From: Xylogone sp. PMI_703
Taxonomy: Eukaryota; Ascomycota; Leotiomycetes
Reading direction: 5' to 3'
Assembly: GCA_021399445.1 (NCBI GenBank)
Contig: JAJTUQ010000010.1
Span: 496,001 to 560,000 of the forward strand
Length of the DNA: 64,000 bases
Shown here: in pieces, positions 1-13,302 of the stretch
Numbering within the stretch: position 1 is the first letter of the stretch
Layout of the letters: each line of letters starts with the position of its first letter
The notes under the pieces: generated by a model
What the model was told of the DNA's origin: nothing
What the model saw: only the letters and a program-made list of their open reading frames with translations
The model's database searches: none
Program-made: the position numbers and the translations under genes

Positions 1-1504
1 GATCCCGCCTTGATCTATGGTTTATCTTGCCAGGCGTATCACCATTACCTGCTTCTTCATTTTGACGATTTTGAGAATCAAACACTCCAAGTTCGTGTGC
101 CAGGGACAAGGCTGAACCCAGCAGCATCCATGACATTCTATCAGATCTCCTGGCGGGTTCAATAACCTCTTCGAGCCATTGATTCGATGGTGTGGTGGGT
201 TCGGATTCTCTGTCTGCATCGGGGGGCAAGTGGATCAAGTTCGAGTCCCAGCCATCACCCTCGGGAGGGAAATGTAACGATCGAGGGTGCCATTCAGTCA
301 TCATGAGCAGGGACTCGATGGTACCTCTTGTTCGCATTTTGGTCTCAGAACCTTTCTCTTGGCCAAACATCACTCGCATCATCAGGCCCTGCCAGTGTTT
401 CCAGAGACGGTTGTGAAGAAAATAGCTTTTCGACATGCCAGCGAGTCCTGGTAAAATATGATAGCGTGAAGATAGCAGTAACAATGTGCAACATAGCATC
501 GGTTCTTCTGTGATTAGTTGGAAATGATGATTATGCGAGGCATAGTATTCTGAGAGAATAGGTGATTGTGGTAACAGGTTTAAAAAGAATCTGAAACCGG
601 ATTAGATCACTTTTCGTACTTTAGTAGGGGAATATAGAAAGTCATACAAATCTATAAATGCTACTGCTTCCTTCGCCGTAAGCCAGCCCATAGTGACAAA
701 ACGACAAAGAGACCAAACCTTGAGGACCTCTGGATCTGGTGCGGCAGGGTATTGATCTAGAGTCATGATTGAACTTCTGCGTAGAGGTCTAGCTGAACCC
801 CGGCTACCATGACTGGTGAATCTTTCATCGCCAGTGAACGGGGGGTTGCTCTCTGCAGAAGCGGCTTCAAATAAGATATTTAGAGCGTCATTTCCACTCG
901 AAACGACGGTACGCATCACCGAGTTGGCTATGCCTGATGCCGATGATAATGAAACCGGTTGCATATTGTCCATGTTTGACACTGGTACTTGACGAGTACC
1001 ATGATGACTGTTGGATACAGCAAAGCCGGTGTTGCCATTATCAAAGGGGAGGTCTCTATCACCCAGAATAACATCTTGATGATGATTGTTCTGTCCAGAA
1101 GCATGGGCTTCAGAGGGAGACAATGGAGGAATATCATCTGTCGCGTTGTGTGCTATGCCTACATTCAGTTGGTTGACTTCCCTGGCTGGATGCACCACTC
1201 CTAATACATCACGTGCCGTCGACGGGGTAGCTATACAAGGAGATTGCGCATATCAGTATGAATATCCCGGCATGTAATTGCACATTCGAAGCAGACATCT
1301 ATGCTTACTCATGGGACGCCGTTTCCTGCCCACATCATCATTGAAAATGCATTCACGACGTTGCCGACGACATCTTCCACAAGGAGGACGCACTTCCGGG
1401 CCGAGGTCACAGCGGGTCTTCCTCGTTCGACAAGCGACACAGGCTTTGTATGTTCGCTGGAACTCTCGAGGAGAGGCTCGACGGTGAGATCGTGCCTTCT
1501 CCAT
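1..1504 (-). CDS. ARO80-like Zn2Cys6 transcription factor (3' end outside window)
   Basis: This is a nuclear DNA-binding regulator of the binuclear zinc cluster class. The N-terminal exon carries the six-cysteine cluster with an ACVACRTRKTRCD core, near residues 20-50 from the chosen ATG at 1504. An in-frame ATG at 1627 would add 41 residues. I read introns at 1231-1308 and 591-647; joining them gives the conserved stretch FIDLFFLNLLPQSPIL, followed by EEPMLCCT and by GTIESLLMMTEWHPRSLHF. These are hallmarks of the ARO80-like family, whose yeast member controls aromatic amino-acid catabolism. The reading frame stays open to base 1, so the protein is cut by the window edge. Its target here is unknown; the sugar porter upstream is on the same strand. 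The family assignment is strong and the specific role is inference. Confidence 0.85.
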
Positions 1505-1903
1505 GTCTACATCGCTCGCCCATTGAAGGCAAAGTATGGGTGAGTATGGAAGCAGGCGGCAAAAGCGGAAAGATAATGGCGCGACGTGCGGCAAAGCTCG
1601 GCAAAGCGCGGCGGTGTCGGCACACACCAGTCCCGCCTCAATAGGGATAGCTAGGAGAACGCTGCTATGCGAGGCTACCGTATTCTATTCGTAGCCCACT
1701 TAATGTAGTTCCCTGTATAAATTGTATTGTATTGGTACACTATTTACAGATATGGATAGCTTTTATCAATAAATCTCTTGAAGTCAAGATTAGACACCAA
1801 AGCAGCTTCTTAGTGATAATGGCTTAGCTATTCTACCGGACCAACTCTAACTAGCTTTGATAAAAGACTCCGCCTCACTCTAGTGAATTAGAAATATTGC
1901 ATC
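1505..1903. other. Intergenic: upstream region of the ARO80-like gene
   Basis: This lies between the start of the ARO80-like gene and the stop codon of the sugar porter, both on the minus strand. It becomes AT-rich after about 1680. I see no further gene. Confidence 0.5.
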
Positions 1904-3806
1904 TTATTGTCGTTCAACATGCTGTACAACAACATCCTTCCCCTGCCCATCTCTATCCCCATCATGATCCGGATCTACAAACCCATCAACCTCATTCAAT
2001 ACCCTCGCAATTCGTGATTTATCCTCATTGAAGCTAGCGACTACAGGGTCACCGAAGAATCTTGAGATATCCTCTAGAGTTGCTCCCTTAGTCTCGGGCA
2101 AGAACAAATAGTAAATTACGCCCGCAAAACTGGTGCAGACAATGAAGACAATATAGAATAGATATCCAATGTCTTCGAAGACTTTGAGTCCAATCTGCTG
2201 CAGTAAGATACCGAATGCTTGACCCCAGAATGTGCAAATGGCAGTTCCCTTGGCTCGGAGATGCGTAGGGAAGATTTCAGTCGTGTAGACCCAGACTGTA
2301 CCGTACATGAAAACGGAGTATGGATAAGAGTGGAGGAAGATGAAAGTCACAGCAGCAGCTTTACCGGCCATATTGTCTGACCCGGTGTAAATCTTGGTGA
2401 GAGGCATGAGGATGACCAGGTCGATTACTATGACTATGGCACCCATCCCTAAATTTATTATATCAGAATCAGGGACAGTTCACGAGATACACATATTGAC
2501 TTACACATTGATGTTTTTCGCCCTAATCGATCGGCGACAAGCGTAATATTTGTGATAACACCAGCGAAACCGGCTAGTCCATAGAACCCTGATAACAGAA
2601 GAGTTTTCGTCCCTCTAAACCCGATTTCTTGGAAGAGCTTCGATTGATACACGCTGATAACTGGTGTACCGCCCAAGTTGTTGAAAATGTTGACAAATAT
2701 GCCGAGGTATAGACGCTTTCGCGCTGAGGGCGTTGCAATTGTGTCGATCCAGCTGGATTTCCTGGCGGCGGTTTCCGCAACAATTTGCTCGTGCATCTGG
2801 GTAAATTCTCTTGCAACGTAGTTTTCTCCGAGGCCACCATGGATACGCATCATGACTAAATACGTTGGTCAGTAAGCTATAGAAATAACGGCGGATCTGT
2901 AGACATACTTGTATGCGCTTCCTGGCTTCTGTCTTTCTCGATTACTGTTTAGTATGAAGGTCAGCATAGATCTTGGGAAAACATGACTCGTATATAACAT
3001 ACACCAACGAGGAGACTCAGGCAAGAAGAAAGCGCCAATGCATAGCACGGTAGCTGTAGGGATCTGGCATCCAAGTGGAATTCTCCATTGAGCATCACCA
3101 TGTGCGAATTGGCAGGCGTATCCAATCCAGTTCGAACACACAACGCCGAATGAGGCCATCACACCAAAGAGACCGACTATGATACCACGATATTGCGGCA
3201 CGGCGAGTTCTGCGTTATACACAGGTACGATAGACAGCAATACACCAACAGCAAGGCCGGCGATAACACGTCCTGCAATGAGCATTCCAACATTTTGGGC
3301 AGCTGTTTGGATAGCAGTTCCTATGGCGACTAAGCTAATATTAGTTTGCATATAGTGAGACTGTATTTTCTCTAAGGACGCACCAACTGCTGCAGCAACT
3401 ATGATCGTCTTCTTCCGCCCAAATCGCTCGGCAGACCAACCGGAGAAGAGCCCACCGATTGCAGTACCAGCAGTATATGTTGAAGCAACGGCACCTATAT
3501 TCAGTCAGAAGTGTCTCATATACCTGAGGATGTTTCCAGGCTGGCTATGAAACTCACCTGTCAAGATTGCATTGCCGGTTGTGTTGTGGAACATATAAAT
3601 ATTGAAAGTCTGATGCGCAATTGTGGTATTGAAGATACCTATTCATTCCGACAATATGAGTATCTATCATAAAGTTGAGAGGAGAAGGATATTGTCTGAT
3701 CTGACATACCGCTATCGAATCCGAAAATGAAGGCACCTAGACACGAGAAGATGGCGCAGATGATATTGATCCACGCCACCGTGAATTTCGGCTTTGACTC
3801 CTCCAT
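1904..3806 (-). CDS. MFS sugar porter (hexose/lactose permease type)
   Basis: This is a plasma-membrane sugar:proton symporter of the major facilitator superfamily. The start at 3806 (MEESKPKFTVAW) leads directly into the first membrane segment. At least six introns are needed; 3639-3709 and an intron with donor at 3557 and exon resuming at 3494 are clear, and all phases fit. Family signatures are visible: AERFGRKK after TM2, the motif GRVIAGLAVGVLLSIVPVYNAE, FLPESPRW before the central loop, ADRLGRKT in the second half, and the closing PETKGATLEDI. The length, about 530 residues, is normal for 12 TM segments. The C-terminal tail is acidic (DPDHDGDRDG). The substrate cannot be read from sequence. 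The 900 bp upstream is GC-rich in places and may hold its promoter. Confidence 0.9.
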
Positions 3807-4698
3807 TGCTGCGATATGTGATGACCAGTTGAGTTATTTCCAAACAAGCGACAAGTTCGGAAGGGTTGATTCACTACCAGCTCTAAGAGATGATACGGGA
3901 GTGGAGAATGTGTTGTAGAAACAAAGCGTATCCCACTCAGTGAACTCCCCCGTGTCAGGTAACAAACCCGGACAAAGGTGAAAACAAAATCGGCAGCTTG
4001 ATCAACGAATCCACATTCGCATCCTCCTGCCTGCACGGTGGTGATAAGACACCGAGTGGATTCTCAAGCAAGGAGGGATGCTTGTTATATAATCCCATGC
4101 AAAAAGACAAGAAGCGCGCGGGAGAGATCAATATGCGCAGCTAAAAGCGACACAGGGTTTCAAAATGCGGAGTAAGTAGCCTGAATCGCTGTTTTCTTGC
4201 CCTGGTTTACCCCAGAAAATGGCGAGGGCCCCTAAAACATCGACTTTCGCCCCCGGCCTCACAGCTTCCGCGGCCGCCTGGGTTTAGCTGCATTCACCCC
4301 ATTCTTCGGCTTCCCCAGGTTTCTCATCCCTCATCCCGTTTTGTTGGTTTTTTGGGTAGCATTTGTGCATCCCGTGCGACCTCCCGTTTTCTTGTTGCAG
4401 ATCACTGCTGAAGGAAGTGAGACATGAGGGATGGAAATATCCCGTGGTTATGCTGCTGGATATGCGATCCCTGTGATAGCTTCGCATTCTCCTTTTATCA
4501 AAATGTAGAGAACCTAGAATAGTCATGCCATGAACGCGAGATGGGTTCAGCTAAGATCATACTACTATGAAATCATTTCTGCTATATCCGCGATCGTATC
4601 TCAAGAGTCCTCGATAGCTTTTACTAGCCGCATTGGCATCTCGTTTGGGCTCATTGCAGAGTGGCCATCCGTAGAACGGAATGGTAGTCTCCACAGTC
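3807..4698. other. Intergenic: sugar porter promoter region
   Basis: This gene-free stretch precedes the sugar porter (minus strand). A GC-rich island at about 4205-4285 includes CCGCGG at 4268-4273 and overlapping GCGGCCGC, the sort of CGG-containing sequence zinc-cluster factors bind. A TATATAA run lies near 4086. No ORF here looks coding. Confidence 0.4.
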
Positions 4699-7581
4699 TC
4701 ATTCCATGAAACCATTCTTATCTAGTAATGCATCAAGTACGCGCCGTGCCTCTTGAGCTATGGGTTACGCGCAACCTGTCAGCCATATCGAAAGGTACAT
4801 AGCAAGAATAGTTAAGGGCCACTTGGAAGACTTACACAGTTCCCATGCACTTCCATCCAGCTTATTCCGTACCATGTGCATTAGCCTACGGACGTCACTA
4901 CGAATCGATTCAATCTCCTGAACGTCAATTTCTGGTCGGGCGAAACCCCGCTCTACTATTTTCATAAGTTCCCGAGGCTCATTTTTATTCGGACGAGCAG
5001 TACTGTTATCATGACTTTCTCCACCTTTCAGATGTTTCAGTTTGCCGCCTTCTACTGTCCAGATTGGATCACGGTGTTGTTGCTGTCTGTGTTGGTGTGA
5101 CCGACTTAGACCCAATCCATATGCCCATAAGACCAATACTGCGATAAATGCGTTATAGATTAAGTGAAGCGGATGCAGTGGCGCCTTTGGTTCCTGTTTC
5201 TTCTGTTCATCATCATTAAAGCACAAGGCAATCACTCTTAATGCATGACGATAAGCTTCTTGCCCAACAGGCTGGGTGCTAACAAGAGGTAAGAATGCTT
5301 CCTGCGCCCGCTGTGGTGTCACGATTCTGCCCCATGAGTATGCTGTACCAGCTGCCATTTGAATATCGGATAGACTCTCCTTTAATAGAATCGACGCGAA
5401 ATGGTATGCTATGAGTGCTGATCTCCCCATTTCCGTAGAACCATGGTCAACAGCATTCCTGTGTTCGAAACAACTATACCAGCACGCTAAGCCATCCTCG
5501 AATTCTTTCAGTCGCAGGGCCTTTGTACCCATTGAACACCCAGAATTCACACCCCTAAATTTATGTTCGAAAATGGCGGATGCGAGGCCATGGATTAAAA
5601 TTTGTAGTATAAAAGCACTAGCACTGAAGACAGCGAGGGCTCCACGTCGTCGTTGCCTCGAATGATCGCAATGAGCAGGGAGGAGTAGTTCAATAGAGCT
5701 GCGTAGTGTTCGTAAAGAAGAAACTCTAGAAGTCTGCCGAGTTTGCTCCATCTGTCGTTCCCATTCTGTAGCTGATTTTGCTTGCCATAAAGCCGGCAAG
5801 CAAGGAAGAGGGAGTTTAATCATACCTAACGACAGAAGTGACGGATGCATAAAGTGAATGGCATAATCGACATCATGCACAAAGATAGTATACGCCACTC
5901 TGTCATGATGTTAGATATTTCTGATCAGATAGAATGGATGGGGAGCCACCTTATGACTGTTTCGCGTTCTGCCCATTCTTCCCACCGTTTCTCAAGAGGC
6001 TGCCTAGAGCTGCCTCCACCTTCAAACCCCTGTGCCAGAAAGCTACTTCGTCGTGCAAGCTGTATGAAATCTCATTAGTGGTAGCAGTAGAGCGGTATTC
6101 AGATACCCTTACAGTCACAAGCATGGCATGAAAGACATCCGCTTTCTCATGAGCAGAGCGAGAAAGAGCGTAGAAACCAATATGTTCCAAAACAACCCTA
6201 CGATGCTATCAGCGACCACGTTGACATAAGCAGATATTAGACCATACATCGTTTGTAAAGTCCAGATGTCTACTTGTCTTGATTCCATTGCCTTCATGAA
6301 AATACGTCTCCAGACATGACTGTGTATAAGTTGACCAGTCTCACGAGCATGATAATCGTCGCTGACTCGAGCTCCAAGGCTGCATATTGCTAAAATCAGT
6401 AGAGGCGGTAATGTGGCCATTTTGAGTGTTGGTTGATGGAAGAATGGCATGCAAATTTCCGTGTAATCTAGACCGAGATGAAACAGACGAAATAAAGACA
6501 GTCGGTCTCCTAAGAAATCGTTCGCCAATCCCTAGACACGATCTTAGCGATATAGAGGTGAATGGATTCAGACGAGAAATTTACAGGGAACTCCTCTATC
6601 AGTCTCTGGTAATCTCCTGGAGAAATACTCTGTTCTTGTTCCAAAAGCGTACGATCCGTGGAATCTAGTTGAATAGTATCTGATTCCTAGACACCGGTAT
6701 CAGTGAACTAGTGAACCACTGGAGCACGTCAATTATCTGATTGCTTACAAAATCCAAACTAGCCAGGCTTGCATGCTCCTCAAGATGGCCCATTTCGTCT
6801 CTTAGAGGATCTAGATATTCATCAGGTGGTAAATTTGGATAGATTTCGCTGGAAAGCCCAAAGATTCCGCCATCCTGAAAGGGCCACGGAAACTCGCTAT
6901 TAAGTGACACTGGAAACCCTTGTGCAGGTATTGAATTCCAGTTGGTGGTATTCTGTAAGATAGGGTGTGAGTGTGCGATACTTTGAGGAGCTTCTAGGAT
7001 GCCGGAACCCATAGATTGGATGCTGTGGCCGATATTTAAAGGGTGTTCAGCGCCGCTAGATGCTTCGATTGGGGAAGGCCATATTCTCCCTAAAGGATCG
7101 TATGTGGATCCCGATGAGTTCCTAGTAAAAGTACCTTGCTTATCATCCTCGAGAGATACCTCACGTCTTTTGGACGTGGTCTTTTGCGGTGCTTCAATGG
7201 ACCGTGTTGCAGGTTCACGTGGAGTTTGTTTCTCTCGCTTTTCATGTCGTCGAAGATGAGCATGAAGTAGATCACTGAGAATATATTTCCGGTTAATTTT
7301 TGGAAGTGACTTAGTAGGGCAATAGTGTACTTTCTGCACATACTTTCGAGTGAACTGTTTGCTGCAGAGGTAGCATTGGAACATTCGAGATTCATCTAAA
7401 TAAAGCACTCCATGTCAGCATATATCATCAAGACACCTACGCCCTCAAATGATATGCATGAAGCATATAGTGACTTACGAGTAAGTCTATGACGATTCAA
7501 ATGCTCTGGGCGAAGGTAAGACCTGCCACAACCAGGGTGATCACATCGTACCCGGCGAACAGGGGCGACAATCGTAGCCAT
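4699..7581 (-). CDS. C2H2 zinc-finger transcription factor with fungal TF domain
   Basis: Two N-terminal C2H2 fingers are followed by a fungal-specific TF domain. Introns cut both fingers. Joining exon 1 (ends in phase at HRLT) to exon 2 restores C-X4-C-X12-H-X3-H, and a second intron restores C-X2-C-X12-H-X3-H in the CYLC...FTRNDLLHAH finger. The middle domain has MPFFHQPTLKMATLPPLLIL and KADVFHAMLVTLARRSSF, typical of this family. The last intron (donor GT-AAGT near 4834) joins to a short final exon ending DALLDKNGFME with a stop at 4699-4701. Two frame breaks remain: near 6189-6192 an extra T in a T4 run (minus strand) restores frame, and near 6537 one base is also missing or an intron is unresolved. 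The domain order is secure; the exact protein is not. Confidence 0.8.
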
Positions 7582-8793
7582 AGCGAAAGGGATACAAAGA
7601 TACCAATGCCTGAATAGTTATGGGGTTTCGATCTCATGCGAGTGGCAGAATAGAGGTTAAGAGGAAGTCAGCGATTGCGCAAACCGGAAAATAACAAACG
7701 TGGGGAAGTAGCTTCCCCAGATCAACCCTTCTTGTTGGGGGCGGAGAAACCCTGCTGAACATCCGCATTACTGCGTTTGGAGTAGCCTGAGCGCCTCAGC
7801 CAATGGAGCATTTGCACTCATACGAAGTGAGAGAGAAAGATAGGTACGCACGTCGAAAAATATACTCTGCGTCCACCGAGAAAAATAATGTTGGTTTAAT
7901 ACACCTCATCTAACAAAAGCTATGATTTGTTCCTCTTCCTACGTCTCGTGCAAGCTTGACACGAGTCTCTTCCCAGTTCAGGTAGCTGAAAGTTAGCCTT
8001 GCCGATGGAAAAAGCTCCCCAAGTGGTATAACAGAGATAAGAGTCTTTCAAAGCCATGGATTTAAAATTACATTTCTCATACAGGATCATATGTTAACGT
8101 AATTTAATCAAGATACTTTGGCTCTCAGACTTTACTCCTTGAGCATATTCATTAATATCAGCAGTACGGAGTAATTACTTTGTCTACACCAAGATCTTGT
8201 GCTTATTAATCTGTAATCCAGTCTGTTCTCATTTGCGTAATATGCATGTAACCGTTGGATCCAACGCAGCAATGTCAGACTTTACGTTATCATTGCCTTG
8301 GCAAATGGAGAGCGCTTGAAATCCGGACAAAATGCGGACGAACAGTCACTACGAGCCAGGATTTCCCCATGCTGCTTTAATATTAGGATAAAGAACCCAT
8401 GGAATATCAGTCACAATATTTGCATGCCATTATTCCTTTAATTCTGCAATACAATACAAGCCATTATTTTGTAATTCGAAAAAGTATATACTCTGTGATT
8501 CTGGCGGAGTATTTCACACTGAGCTTCGGACAGCCTTCAATCATTCAAATAGCATGGGGAAATTACTAAAACGGAAAATAGTTGGACCAATCTTACCATA
8601 GAGGGCTTACATTTATTGTCCGCATTTTAAGCGCGCCCAAGCAAAGTGGACTTTGAGCCCAATGCTGACAGTATCGCATTCAGCTGATATAAATTCAGTC
8701 TTTAAATGACCAGAACAGAACAATACAAAAAACAGTGAGTACCTACCAAGGAATATCTTTCAGTTCTTGAACTCCGGCACACTGCGTCTCATA
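7582..8793. other. Intergenic: divergent promoter region
   Basis: This is about 1.2 kb between the divergently transcribed C2H2 factor and the OPI3-like gene, so it should contain both promoters. It is AT-rich beyond 7900. I see no coding frame or repeat in it. Confidence 0.5.
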
Positions 8794-9592
8794 ATGGTTA
8801 TTCCCAATATGAATCAGGTCCTATCTCAGATTGACTGGTCACAGAGGAGCCTTCAATGTAATGGTAATTCACGGACAGCTTGAAGATAGCGTGCTGATTA
8901 TTCCAATTAGATTCTGCTATTTCTATCGCATTTAATCCAATGTTCTGGAAGTATGTATCACTAATCTATATTGAATTGACACATCAGAAATGCTGATGAA
9001 GTATTTGTGGTCTAGTATCGTTATTCGAACGGGTATGAGTGTGGTCGCCTTTCTTTTTATAAAGAATGAATATATAGCTTACATCACCACAGAATATAAC
9101 ACCCGATTCCTCACTAAACTCTTTCATTCCAAGTATACTGGATGTTACGTACTTGGCTTCACTGAGTTTTCTCTTGCCAACCTTCGCGACTACCTCTTCA
9201 TACGAGCTGTTTGGTGCCCTCAACAACCTGCACAACTCGTCCCTGATAACCGGCTCTATTACATATTTCCCGCCTTCCTTTTTCTGTTCGGTAATGTGCT
9301 CCTCTTGTCGTCCATGTTTAGACTTGGAGTCACCGGAACATACCATGGCGATTATTTTGGAATTCACAAGGAGGAAAAAGTGACGCAATTTCCTTATAAT
9401 ATCACGTCTGCACCAATGTACTGGGGGAAATGCATAAGCATGCTTGGATTTGCACTATGGTATGGGAAACTTGTTGGTATAGTACTGAGTGCCGAAGCTG
9501 TATTAGCTTTCAGGTTATCACTTTTCTTAGAGGATCCATTCACGGACAGAATTTACACCAATAGGGAAAAGTCGGCCAAGGATAAAGAGTGA
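8794..9592 (+). CDS. OPI3: OPI3-like phospholipid N-methyltransferase
   Basis: This is an ER-membrane enzyme that methylates phosphatidyl-N-methylethanolamine with S-adenosylmethionine in phosphatidylcholine synthesis. Four exons fit: 8794-8863, 8911-8950, 9016-9032 and 9093-9592, giving 208 residues, the usual family length. The joined N-terminus reads ..SQIDWSQRSL.. and SIAFNPMFWNIVIRTEYN, matching the family pattern FNPxFWNIVAR-E. The C-terminal half has LGVTGTYHGDYFGI, FPYNITSAPMYWG and LEDPFTDRIY, the PEMT signature with the SAM-binding GxG-like turn and the EDPF motif. Exon 3 is only 17 nt long. Four hydrophobic segments are visible. It is convergent with the FAD enzyme downstream. It could be a paralogue of the housekeeping copy; one copy cannot settle this. 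Confidence 0.88.
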
Positions 9593-9888
9593 ATATTGAC
9601 GCAAGAGAGAGACCACAATATGCTAGAGCGATAGAGATCTAGGAGAGCGGTTTAATATTTCTCATATAAAGGCTAATACTTTTAGCTCAGGAATTCTATA
9701 ATGAAATGATCATAGCATCTGAAAGCTTCCCTAGGCAACATATTCACCAGATATCGCTCGTGATTGGCGTGTTTGATGGTGTGTAGTGAAATACTGAACA
9801 ATGCGGATAGTAAAAAGTGCTGTCATAAGTACTCAACTGGAAAGTAGCATATGAAGACGAAGTAAAGGCCTTGACTGTTGATATCTCT

Positions 9889-11645
9889 CTACTTTTCATC
9901 CTCAGACCCATCACTTCCCGCAAGCGCAGTATACATATTTAGGTGAGTAGTACCTAATGCGTATCTCTCTCGTAAACTCTTCATCTTATTATCACCGTCA
10001 GCCTTCTGGTTATCCGCGAGTCCTTCTAGGATCTCCTGAATCCGAGGCACAATTCGTTCAGCACCCATCCTTGCTCCTTCTAGATTCGCGGCTCCAGGAC
10101 CTAGTTGCAGCGCAGCTGACCTCCCCGTGAAGAACAGTGGCACATCACTATTCCACTGCAGATCCTCCGTAACGCATGGGAGACCATCCTGAAATCTAAT
10201 TGGATTTGTATTCTGAAGCTGCTGTAGGAGAGGCGACTTCTCATAATCCGCGACAGCACCGGTTGCGAAGAAAATAAAATCAATCTTTGGTAAGTCAGGT
10301 ATAAGGGGCTCAGTTTTCACATCCCATGTTTTCGTGTCAGCATCCCATATTTTATCAACGATAGTAGTTCGTGTGTACATGGACAACTTCCCGTGGGCTT
10401 GATGTTGTTCTAGAACCTTGATATAGGTTGGAGTGATAGAACCGCCGTTGCGCGCTGACTTGATAATTTCAGAGCGGGTTGCAGGATCCGCGGTTCCCCA
10501 GAAATAAGCTAATTGAAGGTTTCTATATTTTGCAACCCATTCTAGCTCTAAATCAAAATGCTTAGTCTTGAGGTTGCTTCTCATAAGTATGAATACTTTC
10601 GTATATCCCTTTCTCACACAGAGGTCTGCGATCTGAGCGCTTGTCAGGCCTCCACCTACAACTATGGCGTAAGTTGCCTCCTTGGTCTTCATTTTCAGAC
10701 GCACATGTTCTGGTACAGGACCAAGCAAAGGAACTTGAGAGCTGTGACATGCTCCTTCTCTTTCTTGGGAAGATATGGGTATGGGTGTTGGTATCCCGGG
10801 TCCAGTTGCAAGCACGACAACACGAGTGAGGTAAGTCCTAGTTGTGGTTTTGGCAATCCAGCATCTATTGGGTATATCATTGAGGCCCTCCGGTGCCCAG
10901 GAGAGAGACTGTACATCACTCTGCTGCACAAAGTTTTCGAGATGGTATTTGTCAACGCACTTCTGACAATAATCTTCGAATAATTGGGCCGAAGGCGTAA
11001 AGTAGTCCTGTTTATCGCGCTCATCTATCGACTTTCCACTATACTCAGCTATTTAGTAATCGTAACCTAGCTCGCTTATATTTCATATTTGAGGAAGCTG
11101 AAAGATACATACCTATGGACTTGTTTCGATGGCTTCTTGCTCCTCTCCTTTTTCACCTGATGTTTGCTCTTTTCTTTGCCAACTACACCTTTGATCTCTA
11201 CCATTTCACCAATTCTTCCATTAGCATACGCATATTCCTTTAACCCATCTCGGTCTTGAGGATCAACATGAAAGAAGAGTGGACTCCTCAAAGTTTTTAT
11301 TTCTAGCGCCGAGAAAAGTTTTCTCCACTTGCCGAGATAAGTCGACGATGTAGAATCAAGTACTAGGAGGGAATATTCCGATTGCTCTGTATTTGCCGAG
11401 TGTGTGCTGCTACTATCTTCCTCTATCAATACCTTCTGCTGTGCTCTCCCTCTCGTCTTGAGAACAGGAACCCGCCCTTTTTGGGAGCGTAACCAGTGAT
11501 ATCGCTGATGCTCTATATCTGTAAAAAGTGAAGATGGTGTGGCTTCTCTCATGCGGCTTGCGACTGCGAGTCCACATGGTCCTGCACCAATAATAAGTAC
11601 GTCGTGGATACGGGGGCTCTCTGAGTTGTGCTGCTCGCTTTCCAT
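9889..11645 (-). CDS. FAD/NAD(P)-dependent monooxygenase-like flavoprotein
   Basis: This is probably a soluble flavin-dependent oxidoreductase related to class B or ornithine/lysine N-monooxygenases. Two exons (11113-11645 and 9889-11038) give 560 residues in frame. The N-terminus has the FAD-binding GAGPCGLAVASRMRE motif at about residues 20-34. The second half has a NAD(P)-binding VVGGGLTSAQIADLCVRKGY and the ATG-type motif FFATGAVADY. The region after the second nucleotide-binding motif (NLKTKHFDLELEWVAKY) resembles the fungal pyridine nucleotide-disulfide oxidoreductase-like group. A lysine-rich stretch (KEKSKHQVKKERSKK) near residue 165 looks like an insertion. No siderophore or secondary-metabolite core gene is near, so the substrate is unknown. 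Confidence 0.8.
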
Positions 11646-13302
11646 GATGCTCAGGAGAATGCTATAGGGAAACTTCGAAGTTTAAGACACTACTAATAGA
11701 TAAGTATTGTAAAATATTTAGATACAAAGCTAAATACTTTTCAGTAGTCAAATTTACTCCACTGGTACTGGCTTACTGGTGAAGTTGCGGTACAACCTTG
11801 ATGGCTGTTGATGACCGCCACCTTGATGGTTTCCAGCGGATCCACCAACATCTCAATACGAATACGGAATTACTATTAACTAGAGGGTTTCCATTGCTTT
11901 AGTCTATAACAAGTCTATTGCAATGCAGAATACAGAGAAGAATAAGGCTCGGACCGAGAATTAGAATATAGGGATGAGAGGTGAGCGAAAGCAGCTAGAT
12001 AATGATGAAATAGATGGTAAATCTAGTACCAAGGTAAACCATGATAGATTTTAAATAAATATTTTGACAAAGATGCATGCAAGAGTCATTGTAATCTCAC
12101 AATTTTTAATGTGCTTTGTTGAAAGGATTCATTCACTCGCAACTAATAACTTAGATATCATTGAAGTTATTAGAGCAGATTCTCTTGATCTCTCTAGCGA
12201 CGAACGATTAGAAAGAAAACCGTACCATTTGTGAGCGTAACAACCAGCAAGTTATGATGAGATGTCTTGAGGTTCCTCTTGATAGTCTTGAAATCCAAGA
12301 TTTGGAGTAACTTACGCAACCTAGTAATTCTACGTGAGATAATACGGGGATAACCTGGTGCCGTACTGAGAGGGTGGAAAGTCTGGTAATAGAGCATTGC
12401 TAGGTAAATGGCCTGTAATAGCCTGCCGGCTGGGTTGGTGATAGGTGGATCTCAGAATAAGCTTGAAGCTATGTTAGCACAATATAACAGAGATATGTAT
12501 GCTAACTCAAGTTGGTTGTTTTCATTTTGTTCTGCAAACAATGCTTCGGCTGAGTTGGGCTCTCGGGGTTCGGTACCGGTACTAGAAATGCTGAAATAAG
12601 GCTGGATTAATTTTTATAGCTATAATCAACAGATTATGCTCTTACCTGGTTTGGACGCTGTACTAGAGTCTCTTCATTTGCAGTCAATATTTGATTGTGT
12701 CTCGCCTTCAAATGGCAACTAAAGAGTATCTACCTGTGACCCTCCCACCACGACCATATTTACAAAAGAGTAAGAAGGGAAGAAGAGTATGTCAAAATGG
12801 CATGAAGCGTGGCAATTGTAGCAGGGGAATAAGGGAATAATATTTTGTGGTAAATCATTCCTTAAATTGACAATATTACAGGTATTAGAGGCAACTATCA
12901 TACTTTTACCGTAGTACTTGGAGAGTTATTGATAGAGAGGTACGCGGTAGGAATACAAGGTCACCATAGCGAGCATCCACGCATGGGTTATTGCAGGCTA
13001 AACTAACATTGCATTAAACACCTAAATCAATATCGAAAAAGCATTGCATAAACTTTCAGAAAATGAATGACGGCTACTCCATGCCTCTCATCACATATCT
13101 TGAATACTTGACTTGATGCGCAAGAAAGAGAGGAGTGAAATACAACGCAGCGCGAAAACAAAGCAGACTAAAACAGAGCAAAACAACAAGAAAACAAGAA
13201 AACAAGAAAACGGGTCATCTGCCATCGAACCTCTGCGCGCATACCACAGTGTAGGTATGGAAGAGTCAAAGGGCTTTGACGGATCAATTGAGCCCTCCTG
13301 TA
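11646..13302. other. Gene-free AT-rich region
   Basis: This is about 1.65 kb without a credible gene; the ORFs are short and lack family features. A small purine-rich tandem (A4C-AAG units) sits at about 13189-13212. The stretch may contain worn transposon sequence but nothing recognisable remains. Confidence 0.4.
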
